64,000 bases of DNA. Source: Larus michahellis (taxonomy: Eukaryota > Chordata > Aves > Charadriiformes > Laridae). A program made the position numbers and the translations under genes. Positions 1 through 13,100 of the stretch are shown here, piece by piece; the stretch's first letter is position 1, and each line of letters begins with the position of its first letter. The DNA is taken from positions 35,266,652 to 35,330,651 of the forward strand of contig NC_133930.1 of the NCBI RefSeq assembly GCF_964199755.1. Direction: 5' to 3'. A model generated the notes under the pieces. The model was given only the letters and a program-made list of their open reading frames with translations. It was not told where the DNA came from and did not search any database.

Positions 1-1095
1 AGACAGGCTGGGGTACAGAGGTATTCTGACCAAAAAAAATGGTGACTGTGTCCTTGTCCAAGTCATATCAGGATATGAGATCCTCTGGGGGACAAGGTGA
101 TTTGATATTCCTATCAGTTATCCAGGTCCTTTGTAAAAAACATAAGGCTTATATTGTTCAAGAGGCAGCTCAGAATTCTCATAATATTTACATTTTCCAT
201 ACAAACACACAAAACTATTCTAATTGAATAAAGAAATTTTCTAAGAGGACAGATCACATTTGCTTTTCTGTGATGCAGCAGAATATAACTAGTGAGTAGA
301 TGAGATAATATTTTGCCTGTTTCTACCTTCTATATTGATTAGCTAAAAGGGCTTTAAAACTATTTTTTAATGAAGAACATACAAATCATTATTAAGAAGA
401 AACAATCCCACTTTATATTTCACTTCCTGCTCTCAAAAGCTGTAAGAAGGTCAAGTTTAGAATATTTCACAGTTTTGTATGAGGTGTTCCAGTTTCATTT
501 CCCACTTCTAAAAAGTCCTGATTGTACTTTTGGAAAAATCAGTACTTCTTCAGTGTGCTCACTCAGAGAAACATTTCAGCATCGTGCGACTAAACCAGTT
601 TGGGCATTTTCAGCTCTAGCACATGAAGCCCCAACTCCATTCTCAGAATCTGGCTGTATGAACAAGATACCATGAGATGTGAATGCACAGTGAATTAGCT
701 ACTATAGAGGATTGCCCACCCAGATACTCTCAATTGTGAAAACTGCAAGGCAGTTTTCTGTGAAGGCTGGTAGGATAAGCAATTTTGCATTCTCCATTGC
801 ACAAGTCATTGTTACCTAAAACATTGTAAATCTTCACAGATTTCTTTACCATAATTTGCTCACATTAGTGTGTCGGATGTCTACCTCTATCTACCACATC
901 TGTCTGTCTGTCTATCTGTCTATTCTGTGCCCTTGTATCTGTCCAAAATTTATGACATATTTTTATTATTTTATCAAGCACTTCTCATATTTTAATCAAA
1001 GCATGTCTCATATTTCATAAGGTTCATAAAGCTTTATCTCAGTACACTCAGGGGACAAGAAATAGTTAAGGCTTAAGCAGAGCGGTTACACTCTA
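1..1095. other. Intergenic DNA, left edge
   Basis: This AT-rich stretch has only short chance open frames (the longest is 101 codons at 370-675, with no recognisable domain). A short CTGT/CTAT microsatellite lies at about 899-925. I see no exon, RNA gene or clear transposon. Confidence 0.5.
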
Positions 1096-1726
1096 GCAGT
1101 TTGAGGAAGTCACACAGGAAGCATGTGGCAAAGCAGCCAACAGACTCCAAGTGCTGCCCAGATCCTTCATCTTGTGAATCAGATCAGTCAATGCCTGGGG
1201 GTCGTAAAAGACATCAGAGAAAAAACAGTGGGGAAAGAAGGGCCGACAGCAATCAGTTCATTGCTCCCCATCCATAGCATGCATAGCATGCATTTCCAAA
1301 CACTGGTCACACAGCTGTGTTTCATTCCAACTCCTTGGCACCAAAAGCCTCAGCTTCTTCCTGGGTAGCATCAATTCACATTCTTGCCCTTCTGGCAGTG
1401 GGAGTGGTTATGCAGTGACCCGGAGTGCAGGACAATCCCAAAACTGCTTCAGAAGCTGCAGGCGGCCTTCAATTCTCTGACGCAAGGGTATGCTGGGATT
1501 TCTTCATCTTTGCGACAACCGTGGAACTTCCTTCCACGTTGAGCCAGTTACCTTTGTTGGATGTGAGCACCATGTATTTTATGAACAGAGGTATGCACAT
1601 GAGCATTTCTTTGTCCTGGAGATCATAAAGTGGTAAGAATATCTGTGCTTTACATGTTCCACAAATGTGTTCCTGTTTGTTACTTGAAACATGAGTGCAC
1701 TCTTTAATAACATCTTTTAAAAAATA
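1096..1726 (-). pseudogene. Decayed coding-like segment, family not recognised
   Basis: Reading the - strand, a frame is open from 1726 to 1472 (85 codons) with no early ATG. Its composition is protein-like, including a C-x2-C motif (HICGTC) and the run GNWLNVEGSSTVVAKMKKSQ. It hits a stop at 1469-1471. Overlapping it, the frame entered at 1479 continues (RIEGRLQLLKQFWDC), is broken by stops at 1408-1410 and 1258-1260, shows a second C-x2-C (LCDQC) and ends at 1093-1095. Together this is about 210 codons with one frameshift and two internal stops. That pattern fits a processed pseudogene or a relic transposon ORF better than a live gene. I could not name the parent family. A 9-bp duplication (GCATGCATA) lies inside it near 1275-1292. 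No poly(A) tail or flanking repeats were established. Confidence 0.4.
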
Positions 1727-1729
1727 TCA

Positions 1730-4700
1730 AGTCCTAATTTGATATGAATTCCATTATTTGCCAATGACATTTATGGGAAACTTGGGTTTTAAGTCTTTTT
1801 GTGTAATCACATTCGTAAATATATATCTAATCTAGCAGAAACATAACTGGTCTGCAAAATAGATTTTGTGGCTATTCCTGGCTGCAGAGTGGTCAGAAAG
1901 ACCAGCTGGTCAGAAGGTTTGTCGACAGTCTGAAGCCAGCTAACATGGAGAAAAGGAAAGTTCCCAAATGCCAGACTGAGGTGCCCCCAACACTCCTACA
2001 CACTGAGGAAATTAATGGGTTTGCTTTTTCTCATTTACACTTTGACTGGTTATTGAATAGGCACTGGTTATCTGAATATGCAACCACTTTTAGAGGACCA
2101 GGAAGGGTTTGAGGCAGCTAATAAATGCTCCCTTACTACTGGCAACAATAATCAAATAAAATAATAATCTTTTCAACTACCAATAATGCAAACGCATCTC
2201 TGAAGCACTAGCTCAGATGCTAGATTACTTAGACCTCAAAAAAAAAAAAACCAAAAAATGTGCAGACACTTATACCTAGATGGAGACACCCTGAGACTGC
2301 AATAGATGGAGAGTGAAAGAAAAAAATAAAAGCTTTGGGGTTTGATACTGTTTACAGACTAATGCATGTGGGCGATCTCTTACTGTAAACACAGATGGCT
2401 GTGAGCCACAATAGGTCATGCTGAGAAACCAAGCATATATTTGTGGACTTCCTATTTCCCACTGAAGCAATGATTACTCGTCAGAAAGGCATATATTTGT
2501 AGTCCTTAAATAAAATATTTTGGGTTAGACAGTTTTGAATTAAAATACACTGTGGTTGCATCAAGTTGAAGCTTAAGAATGGTATGTCAGATCATGTTTT
2601 CTTTACTGAGTGCAAATACAGGCTGCAGATTTAGGTTTCAAAATTTTCTTATAAAGATGGAATAGGAAATTCAATGTCATGGCACATGCGATCATGAGAT
2701 TTTATGCCTGCTTGAGCCAGGTGCACGGTAACCAATCATGGAAAATAAGAGAGAGCACTGGGATGCAGCCATGTGCAAAGACATAGATGGACAGGAAGGA
2801 CAAGACAGAAATTAGAAAACTAGTCTGGAGCTTGAGTAACTAGTTCTACTGTCTGTCCTGGTACTGGACTGTATGAGCCTGTTCTGGCTACCTAGTCTTT
2901 CCATGCCACAGGCCTATAATATGGGATAACAAAGACTGGCTTGCATCAGCAGGGTGTCATTATCATTGGTACTCTCATAGGTATTTGCATAACCATCTGA
3001 GACCATATAATTACCTCGAATATATATACATTACCAGCCTATAATAGATCTGTGTACAGATACCCCAACCTACAAAGGCCAATGGGCTTATCTCCAGATT
3101 AGTCTTGGCTTATAACTACATACTCCTCTCACTGGGAGCCGTGGGGTGGGAGGTGAGGAAAACCACAGTCTGCTTCTATCCCCAGTGTCTCCCTGGGTCA
3201 ATCAAACAACAGCAGTAGCGTTAGGAGCTAACAGTAACCAAAAACAATGTTGTCTAGGGAGCAGCAGTAGTACTTAAACCTGTGTCCCCACACCATAAAC
3301 CCCTAGGACAGCTGAGATGGCACAAATTAATTTACTTTGCAGAGAGTCACCCCGTGTGCTGGCCACGCAAAATAAGGAGCCATCACCCGAGGTTTCTGCA
3401 GCACAAGGCTGTTCTGTTCCGTAGTGGGAAACAAGGAGAGTACAGGGAAGCAGTCGACCAGATGGTGGTGGTTTAGTTGCTCCTTCCCCCTGTATTGCTG
3501 GATTGGTCCATGGCTCAGAGGAGGATGTGGACAGCATCATCAGTTCCATGTGACATCAGTCCCATGTGACACAAAGCCAGGCTCAGCCAGCTGCTGTACA
3601 GAGGGCATGTCACCACTGGGAATGCATACAGCAGACATCCTGGGAGCCACAGAAGAGACAACACAAATGCAGCCAGGGAGAACACTATTTTGAGGACCAA
3701 ATCAGAGTCATTCTCTGAGGGCCCAAATCATCTGCAACCGTGCTCCTCTTCCATGCTGTACTGTTTGATCAGAGTGTCCAGTTATATACAGTAATTCTCA
3801 AAGAATTCAGATCAGCTGAATTCTTAATTAATTAAACAGAATGCAGATTTATTAGCACAACATTATTAATAGATATTACTTAAATTATGTTAGTTGTAGA
3901 AAAGCATAAGTTTGCAAAATGCCGTTTTTAAGAAATTGAAACAACTTTTCAACACAGCATTTAAATGTTCAAAATTTCCTCTCACACCTGCAAAGCTTAC
4001 CTGCATGATCAGTGGAAAGAGGGGCACAGAGAATTACCTCCTTGGATTCTTGTCTGTGATCTTGAGGCCTAATTGTGATCCCAAACTGCAGTGCATTCCT
4101 CCTCTCCTCCTTTCATTGACACAAGTGCCAGTCTGGTCACACAGTAAGATCAGGTCTTTGTTACAGATGAAAAGAATGCAACAACAACAACAACAAAACC
4201 CACAAGAAAAAAAAACAGTTTTCAAATGGTTCACATGAACTGCCATTTCAGGTTCCCAGTAAATGTTTATTTCTTTCTGTACGGGAAGCTCAATTTATAA
4301 GATTTAGATGAGTACCGAAACACCTTAAGGAAAAGACTATAGAGATGAGGATTAAGCAGTCTTTTTCAAAAAGGTTTGAGAGATCTATTTACTCACACAT
4401 GCGGTATTGTTCTGTAGTTAGCTGTGAGTTTGCTACATCTGTGTTATCAGTTAATGAATGCTCTGTGTGCTTGAAAGCTTGTCATCTTTTTCCAGCTGTA
4501 CCATCTGGTCTCACAAAAGATCTGATTTCTTCCAACAAATCTCATGCAGCATAGCTTCCAGGGTGCAACTGAATTATAGCAGCTTGCCTTTTTCCTTTGA
4601 CCTAGTCTAAATCTCTTCTACTAGAAAGGTGATTTCATCTTTCGTCTGACATCCTTTATTTTAACAGGCTTTAGGCAACGCTTCCTCCTCTGTCTCCTAG

Positions 4701-7700
4701 AGTTCAATTTACGTTCAAGTTGAAATATTATATGCCTGTAAAGTAAGCCTAGAACTGTATCAACAGCACAAATCACACCATATTATAATGCTAAGTAATT
4801 AATTAAAACTTACTTATTTATGCTAAACAATTAATATCCCTCAACAGCTTAGGCAGTACAGATTTCAGCTACTGAATACTAGCTTTTTCCTTACTGAGAG
4901 TTATTGTTAGAAGGTAAAAATTAAAAATTTAGCCAGAACACACATCCATGTAAAAACTGCCAGGCTGTCTCTATTTTGGAATGTCTAACTCTAGACTGCA
5001 TTAGCAATCAGTGAATAATAACTAGTAATTATCATCACTGACATTCAACAGATTTGTTTAGAGGAACAGCTTCCAGTTTCTGGTGATAGCGTACCTCCCT
5101 GAATTATTCCTACACAATAAAAAATGTGTGTGATTATTGTCAGTCTTGTCACTAACAGCTGGGCTTTATTTAGTAGATGGGAGATTATTCTGTTGGTGAT
5201 GGAGTGGGAAGCCTATGTTGAAGGAGATTACCGTATATTTTCTTATGAAGACATCAAGGTTTGCTTTCATCCTATTCTGGAGAGGCAAGTTGCAAATTAA
5301 TTTGCTTGGCAGGGTGAACAGTCTATCTGCCTCACACAGTTGATATTTTTACTAATGAAGTGGTATGGAGCTTTCATGCCATACCATAAGGACATGAAAT
5401 GAGGTAATCTCTCTAGTAACTTGGACCACAGTGAGATATGATGTCTGGAACATTGGATTTAACCTAGAATTCCAGACAAAGCCGTAGATGAGGCTTTACG
5501 CATTGGTAGCTGAACAAAATCGCAGCATTTTTCAAGACTTGTTTTAGTGTTTGTGGTTTTTCAACCACAAAGTGTAAAAAACCACTTGGGTTTTTTTTGA
5601 ACCAATTTGTGTAAAAAAAAATAAATAGAATAATCAGCATGGAAAATCCCATGCTTTTGGTTCCATGCAATGACACTAGAACTTAGAGGAAGCTATGCGG
5701 ATCCATTGGGAATCATCACTCACAGTTGAGGTTTTTCTGTCTGGGATTCTCTGGATACCACAAAATGCTGAAAAAGCCCACTAAGCAGTCCATTTGTCTA
5801 CGCTCAGGATCAGAGGTCAGATGCTCTCAGCAGAACACGATATGATGGAGATTGGTGTGTTCCCTGCCCCATCAGCATCATTTCACTCTTCACAGCACCC
5901 AGCTTTAACCTAAAGGTGTTTGCAAAAACCTCAGAAGATTAGGTTTACTCTTTGTGCCAGATGAAAAGGCAGTATACAGTAGAATGTTATTTGCCTATTG
6001 CCAGCATCACAACCCATGCTATTCCTGCCTTTTCAGAAGATGAGAGATGTTTTTAGTTTTTATTTCCAAGCCCTCTGATTTTATGCACTGTTTACTAGTG
6101 AGATAGAAAGTAGTTGAATTGTGGACAGCACTGCTTAAAGGTAACTTCTCTCTATGTTAGCGTTTTGGATGCTATACAGGATGGAAGACTATCATACCTA
6201 ATAAGGTATGTTGATATGATTTGTATCAAGAAAATAGATTATTGTAAAATTTGTGCAAAAGACAAATTAGCCAGTGTGAAAAATAAACATCCAAAAACTC
6301 AAACAAAATATGCTGCTATTATCTCCATTCTTTAGATGCTTCGGGAAACATTTATTGAAAAGATTCATAGGTTAGTCAATCCCTAAAGTCTGACTTGGAG
6401 AGTACTAATGATGATGGAACAGTGGGACTTTTCTGCACCTTTTTAAGAGATAAACTGGCAGTGATCTGAGTGCAATAAGAACACAAAGATGGCCACAGCA
6501 TCCATCTAGCCTTGCATCCCGGCTCTGCCACTGCCAAAAAACACAGGCTTGCAAAGAACATAAGAACATTGCAAGTATGTTTAATCCTTTCCCCAGTGCC
6601 ATTATTTTGCAGCTCAAGAATTTCTTGAGCCTCTTCCATCAATTTGTCTGGACTTCTCTTTAATCAGTATAAACCTTCAGCACCCGAAATATTTTGTGCA
6701 AGAAATTCCACAGCTTAACTGAAGGAAGAGGTTCTTCCAAAGCAGAACGTGAGCTTTAGCCCTTCAGATTCAGCTCTCACAAATTATTCATTGAGATACT
6801 CAAGACAAATCAGACTTGCTGGTCCGGATATAAGGGACGAAGATGAGAGTAGCGCAGCACAGAAAACAGCCTATGAAGCCCAATGCACTTTTCTCTCGAT
6901 GTTCCTTCAGGATGCAAGGCGATATAGATCTATGTACAGAAAAACTGGCTTCCCCTCAGATTGATAGCTGGGAAGCCTGTCCCTGACACAACTGGAGATA
7001 CTGACAACCTCTGTGGAGTTTACTAAGCAAGAGCCTAACCCTACACAAAAGGTGGTATTACCTGAACCCGGCTGAAGCACAGTTCTTCCAGTCAGCCTTG
7101 TTATCTAAACAATGCTATGTTACTTCATAGTCTCCTCACTCACGACGCCTCAGTGGATGACACTCATGGAAAGAAAACACAGCATTTATCCACTTCAGAA
7201 ACAATCTTACTGAAAGAGACCGCCAGGTACGTAGCAGCAATCAAAAGCGCTCCTCTGCAAAGCAAACTGAAAGATTCTCACACTCTGCTTTTTTGCCAGA
7301 TGCGGCACTTGTGAGCAAAAGGCTGTCCATTAAGTGCTCTGTTCCCTGATAGTTGGTGGGAGGAGAATGATTGTACGTGGACAATCTCTGGCACTCAGCT
7401 AAGGAATTCACCCTGGCAAAAGTGAACATACAATACTTACTTTCGCAAGATACAGCAACAGATAGCTTTCAAGAAAGAGGATGTATGATCACTTGGTATA
7501 ACAGAAAGCCCTTAAAGTAGCACAAAAATTGTTGCTAGGGGTAGTCTACAGAGATGGTACAAAGGGAAAGATGGGGACAAGTCCCTCAGGTGCTGTCAAG
7601 AACAGTCATCATCAGGCTGGAATAGGGCTGGAATAGGGAGGGACTCCTCAGTAGGACATCACTGCTGGCACCCTGGGCAGAACACGGCCACAGCTGACTA

Positions 7701-8255
7701 CTCAACCAAACAACTGTGACCATGTTAATCCTGTCCTCTTTCTTCTTTTTGTTGTGTGCATGGCAAAATGGGGTTCTTGCTCATGACTAAGGCTCTTGGG
7801 GGGGAAATAAAAAAAAAAAAAGGAAAGAAATAATAGTTGGTAATCTGTCAGATGAAGAACATACATACCCTAAAATACCAACAAGGACTTCTACAGCTAG
7901 AGAGTCAGAAAAACAATAACCACACTATAGTCTATAGGCTATATCCATCTCTTTGAGTGGACACCTTGACCATAAAAGAATAACAAATTTATGATGTTAC
8001 AGCCCTTCTGAAGTGGTGAGCATATATCCTTCAGTTCATCCTATTATTACTTAAAAAGGCAGCTGACAAACACTCATGTCTGTTTTCAAGTCAGTCCCTG
8101 TACAGAACCACTTCTTTCTTTTTCTTCCATTCTTTTTTTGTTTGTTTGGCTTTGGTTTGGTTTGGTTTGTTTTTTTTTTTTTGACATGATGCCAAAGTGT
8201 ACAGATTAAGAGCCGGTGACCATAGCATTGTGGGAAAGTAATGGAAGGTTGGCGA
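1730..8255. other. Intergenic DNA with no supported gene
   Basis: Only short frames below about 110 codons occur, on both strands and overlapping, with no recognisable domains. Small simple-sequence tracts are present: a (CAA)n run near 4188-4205, an A-rich run near 7808-7820, a 12-bp tandem duplication near 7617-7640 and a T/G-rich tract at 8137-8182. Segments around 3000-3700 and 6540-6970 may be old repeats, but I could not assign them. Confidence 0.45.
8109..8182. repeat. T/G-rich simple sequence
   Basis: A pyrimidine/T-rich stretch grades into repeated TTTGG units and a run of twelve or more T. It lies about 75 bases before the LTR-like repeat at 8256. It could be an A-rich tail of a lost - strand insertion, but no element body is visible beside it. 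Confidence 0.6.
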
Positions 8256-8706
8256 GGAGGATTGTAAACATGCTCAACTGACTTGCAGCTCACGTGTTGA
8301 AAAGCACACTAAGCATTGTTTAGTCCTGTGCGCTCAGCAAGTAGAACATCTGCCCTTGGATAGCACAGGCCTGTGATGGACTCAGAGGCACCTTATCGAA
8401 CATGCTTGAGGTTCCTGCCCTGCTGTTGGAAAGATCAGAGCAGAGTGGAAAAGACCTGCTTGAATCCCTGAAATACAGGTGAGAACAGCAGGTTTGGACT
8501 CTCTCTCTCTCCCTTGCTAACAAGGGCTCGCTCTCTCAAAAACACTATCAAGGACCAAGCTCTGTGGTGCCTGTGTTTCCGCTTGCATGCCTTTGCACCT
8601 GCTTCAAAGATCTCCTGGTTCATGAGATATCAAGATTAAATTTACTCTTTCTATTTCATCTGTGGGTTTGTGGTTGTTCCTGCGTCCTGCCTGTGTCAGC
8701 TCACAA
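8256..8706 (+). mobile_element. Avian ERV LTR-like repeat, copy 1
   Basis: This block aligns along most of its length with 46786-47218. Shared stretches include the start (AGGATTGTAAACATGCTC), the centre (AGTAGAACATCTGCCCTTGG) and the end (CCTGCCTGTGTC, then GCTCACA). An ATTAAA-type polyadenylation signal lies near the right end (about 8634) in both copies. Length, TG...CA-like ends and the terminal signal fit a solo LTR in + orientation. Target-site duplications were not found, and both copies share a few bases upstream of the TG, so the exact left end is uncertain. Confidence 0.55.
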
Positions 8707-9770
8707 ACATAAAATGACTGTTCATAGCAATTACCCAATTGGCATATTGAAATACCTTTTTGAAGTTAAAATGTTTCATAGATATAAGGACTTTATTTAG
8801 TAATTAAAATTTCAAGGGAAGTTAGTGGAAGTCAGGCTTCTTTGCTTTAGGTTTCACAACTAAGCTACAATGATTCAAAATGGTTTTTAGATAGGTACAG
8901 TTTTGCATATTTCCAACACAATGAAATTGATGCTGACATCAAATGCACCTGGCTTTTCTTTGAAAGATACTCAAGAAAAAACAAGGCAACTGATTTTACC
9001 TAGAGAAGCAGAGAGTACTCTTACAATCAGCCCTCCCAGCCTATAAAACAGAAATTAAAAATCTGAGCAATTAATTTTAGTGTCATGTGACAAGGCTTCC
9101 TCCAAACTCGTAAAAGAAAATTTTGAAATGGTGGGTACAGTTACACATCGTGCAAATGAAAGGTTCCCTATTGAGTCTTCAGCCAAAGGGAGCCAATGTG
9201 TCATAGGAGACAACTTGCAGAAGCTTGGCTATAGTCCTGCTTGGCATCTGATAAAATCTTTGCATGCTTTAACTAGAAAATACTTGCACTAGAAGGGAAA
9301 AAGTGCCTCAAGAAGTTTATAGTTTCTTAGGTCTTAGTACAATCACTCTGGCAATTTACACTGGCAAAGTGCTAAGTAATTCTGTTGCAGCACTACCTAC
9401 CTCTTTTCCATACTACTTCACCTCCTCACATAAACTGGTATGTCAAACTGTACCAGTAAACATTTTCTTAGTCTTTTGTTATATATGTGACATAGCTAGA
9501 CTGGCAGAAGTTTCCCATGCCATAGGAAACCTGGAGTTTGGCCTTAGAAAGTGAAGTCTTGTTGACTGTCATTGAGATTCAGATCAAATTTTCTAGAAAG
9601 AAGACTTAAACTTCTAAATTTCTTGTGTATTTTTGAAATTATTTTTACAGCTGTATCTAAGAAAAAACTTCAGGTGGTCTGGTATGTAGTTTATAATGTT
9701 AAGAACCAAACTCATGCTTGGCAATAGTGTCAGCTGAAGTTGAAATGTGACACATTTTCATTACATATTT
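8707..9770. other. Intergenic DNA, nothing recognised
   Basis: Short open frames of 60-83 codons without domain signatures. No repeat family was assigned. Confidence 0.45.
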
Positions 9771-10147
9771 TCACAGAATCACTGCTCATAGAATGGCAGA
9801 ATCATAGAATGGTTTGGGTTGGAAGGGACCTTAAAGATCATCCAGTTCCAACGCCCCTGCCATGGGCAGGGACACCTCCCACTAGACCAGGCTGCTCAAA
9901 GCCTCATCCAGCCTGGTCCTGAACACTTCCAGGGATGGGGCATCCACAGCCTCCCTGGGCAACCTGTGCCAGTGCCTCACCACCCTCACGGTAAAGAATG
10001 TCTTACTAACATACAACCTAAATCTCCCCTCTTTCAGTTTGAAACCGTTACCCCGTGCCCTATCACTACACTCCCAAACAAAGAGTCCCTCCCCATCCTT
10101 CCTGTAGGCCCCCTTTAGGTACTGGAAGGCTGCTGTAAGATCTCCTC
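9771..10147 (-). mobile_element. CR1: CR1 LINE 3' end, - orientation
   Basis: The left end carries the reverse complement of the CR1 3' terminus, with the typical repeated octamer (ATAGAATGG, then GGTTGGAAGGGACCTTAAAG). It continues through the standard 3' region and the C-terminal end of the RT frame (the CCTCCCTGGGCAACCTGT block). The element is 5'-truncated and its reading frame is broken. Similarity fades around 10147, near the TCTCCTCAT segment. Confidence 0.85.
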
Positions 10148-13100
10148 ATATAAAGCATTTTGCAATAGTCCCCAGTCCACAGCTCTCTCTCTGGGATAAA
10201 TAGCTTTTGGATCTTGATGATGGAAAAACCATGGCAAAAATTTCCTGAAAGAAGAATGTGTATGATCAAAGAGTAGTATGAACCTTCCAAAGAGATCCCA
10301 TCAAGGTGGATCATGGACTTAATATATGCTACATCCTTATGCTACAATTCTTAAATTGTAATTGTCCCCATATTATTCCCCTGATGGAAGAAGCAATTTA
10401 TGTAACATCCTCTTTTGTTGTCTAAAATGCTTTTCATCCATTGCCCGTGACAACATTGTTTCAACAACTAAATCTTAAAACTTCATTAGTTTCACAAAAA
10501 CTCAATTTTCACAAAATGAAAATGAATAGTGTATCTGAAGAGGGTTTGACTCTTGGGCACAAGGGAGTAAAACCTGAAGGTTCTCTGGTGTGTAGGCAAT
10601 ATGCAAAAGCACCTTCAATTAATAGAACTCCTTGTCCTACAAATACCACAGTCATGTCATATTTTCTAGCTGGGAATTTCACCAATGGAGTTTCAAGTCC
10701 AAATGTGATTTCCTGAAGCATTCCTTTCTAACTCACAACAAAAGGCAAACATCACCTAATGCATGCCCAAATCCAAGAATGATATTTATAATGAATTTCC
10801 AAAGAAGCTGCAAGTGAAAACAATATCATGTTTTCATGAAAAATGGTTTGCATTTTTGTATTGTTGACGTGTTTCACTGTGCAAACCAGCTTTGAAATGA
10901 AGATGCTGGCAAATTACTGCTGCAGTAAAAGTTTGGTACAACTACAGCAGCTTGAGTTCCTGACCAAAGTTTTATTTATGGCTGTGCTTGCTCATGACTG
11001 AAAACAACATGTAACATACTCGGAAATGGTAGATGGTGTCCACTCTGTGATACTACTGCTGCTTTGTGTCTGACTTTGTTCCTTGTACACCTTATATACC
11101 CAGATTTACCTGAAAACATCAGAATGACTTGGGTCAGCAACATTTAAGGCCTAAAGAATAGAGCTCTGGTTGGTCTGGTCTGGGTGGTATGCATCCCTGT
11201 CATCATCTTTCTCTTAAGCTTGTCTTCCTCTTCCACTTCCAGCTGTTCCAGTGGAAGCAAGAACAGGCATTAGAGGTAGATTAGATGGTAAATGGTAAGG
11301 CAATCATTCTGACTGCTCAACATGCATGAGATGAAAGCATCCTGCATTCATTTGACTCTCACTCAAGTTATGTAGAATATTCACCCATGAAGTAGTTCAG
11401 AAATTACCAAACACAGCATGTTTCCTTCCTTTTTTTAAAAAAATTGTTTCTGTGTACCTTGGGTGATAGCAAAAAAACCCAACGTGCTGTACCCTGGCAA
11501 AACAACATGCTGTCCTTGAGAAGTGCTCTCACTTTGTGGAGAGATGCAAAAACCAGTTTAACTTCTGTCTTTTGACAGAATTATATTTTAGTTACACAAC
11601 TTTCAGATCACAGTTTTTTAGATGTAAAGAGCCTTTATGAATGTATGAATGTGTATTAATATTTTACTTTATCATACAAGTAATGTAAGCTACTTTTTGT
11701 CCCACCTATAGCTACATTTTAGGAATGGATCATTCCTGTTTGGGTGTCATAGCGAAAGGTGCTGGTGGCTGCCTTTGAGAGTCTTCGATGCAAAGATTGT
11801 CATGGTCCCAGTCCACTGTTCATTGGCATGGCAATTTTGGAAGCAGCGACAGGCAAGACATTGCTAGGCCTTCCCATTCATTGCCACTCTTGGTGAACAG
11901 CAGGATGGCGGTACCAATGTGAGATCATACTATAAACTCTACGGCTTAGCTTAGGCTGAGTTAAAAAATGCTCCCCCAGAAGGACTGGGGGAATACTTAC
12001 AACTGGGTGTGATGGGTGCTTTGGGTGCTGCCGTCCAGAAGACATCTGCATCCTCAGAACAAAGCCCTGCAGTACAGGGCGAGGCTAAGAAGAAAACTCA
12101 CAGCTGCTAAAGCCTCACCTCCTAAAATTACAGCCCCGGAACTTTTCTGTATCTCTGTAATTGCTGTGCCGAGGCAGTCAGTGCTTAAAAACCAGTGACA
12201 ATGTTCCTTGTCTGACAAGGTACATAGGTACCACAGAGACCGAGGTATTGAAGGGCAGAGCTGGTTCTAAAATATCGAATAAAAATAATGCTCAACACTA
12301 ATTCTCCAAAGTTTTTTCTGACTACCTACAAACATTAATTTTGTTAATGTTATGACGCTCCTGTAGAAGCGTAAGTGATGATCATGGTGATTTTTCCGGG
12401 TTGAAGCAGAAGCCCAGGGTAATTTAAAATTACTTTTCTAAATTTAGTGATGTGAGCCAGGGCTGAGGATAGCATAAAATCTGACTTATGATTAAGCCAC
12501 AAACCCACACTTTCATAAGCATTACCATGTCATTATATTAAGACTATGTCTGTTAGAGCAAGTACTATTCAATACTGCCACGGAATGTGATTACCTTAAC
12601 AAATATTTACGTATCTCTCAGGCTGTGTGAATCAAGACAGGAATGAAGGGTGTTTCTTGTGGTGAAAGACTAGGGGTTTAATTAATGTCTTTGCTTCCTG
12701 GACCATTTAGGACCGGCTTTTCAGAATGGTTATGTATCCACAGTGTTTATTGACTGTAGCTGGAGTTGTGCACGTGTAAGCTCTGAAAATCAGTCTCCTA
12801 AGCCTGCAGGATATCACAGTACAAGATATAGGCTACCTGATTACTTCAGCAGTACGTTAGTTACAATTTCTCTTTATTCCTCTTCCATGTAGGATGCTTT
12901 TATTAGCTTGTTTTCCAGCTGTCTTTTGCACTATCTATCTCCACTTCTCCTCTAACTCTGATGGTCTTTCAAAGCTCTTTGGATTTCAGCACTTCCTCTC
13001 TTAAAGAATTCAGCTTAATACCTGCCTCGTTTGAATTTCTTGAGTTCTTCATACGTTCTTCGCTGCTTTAATGTTGAATTATTAAAGTCTCTCCAGCAGA

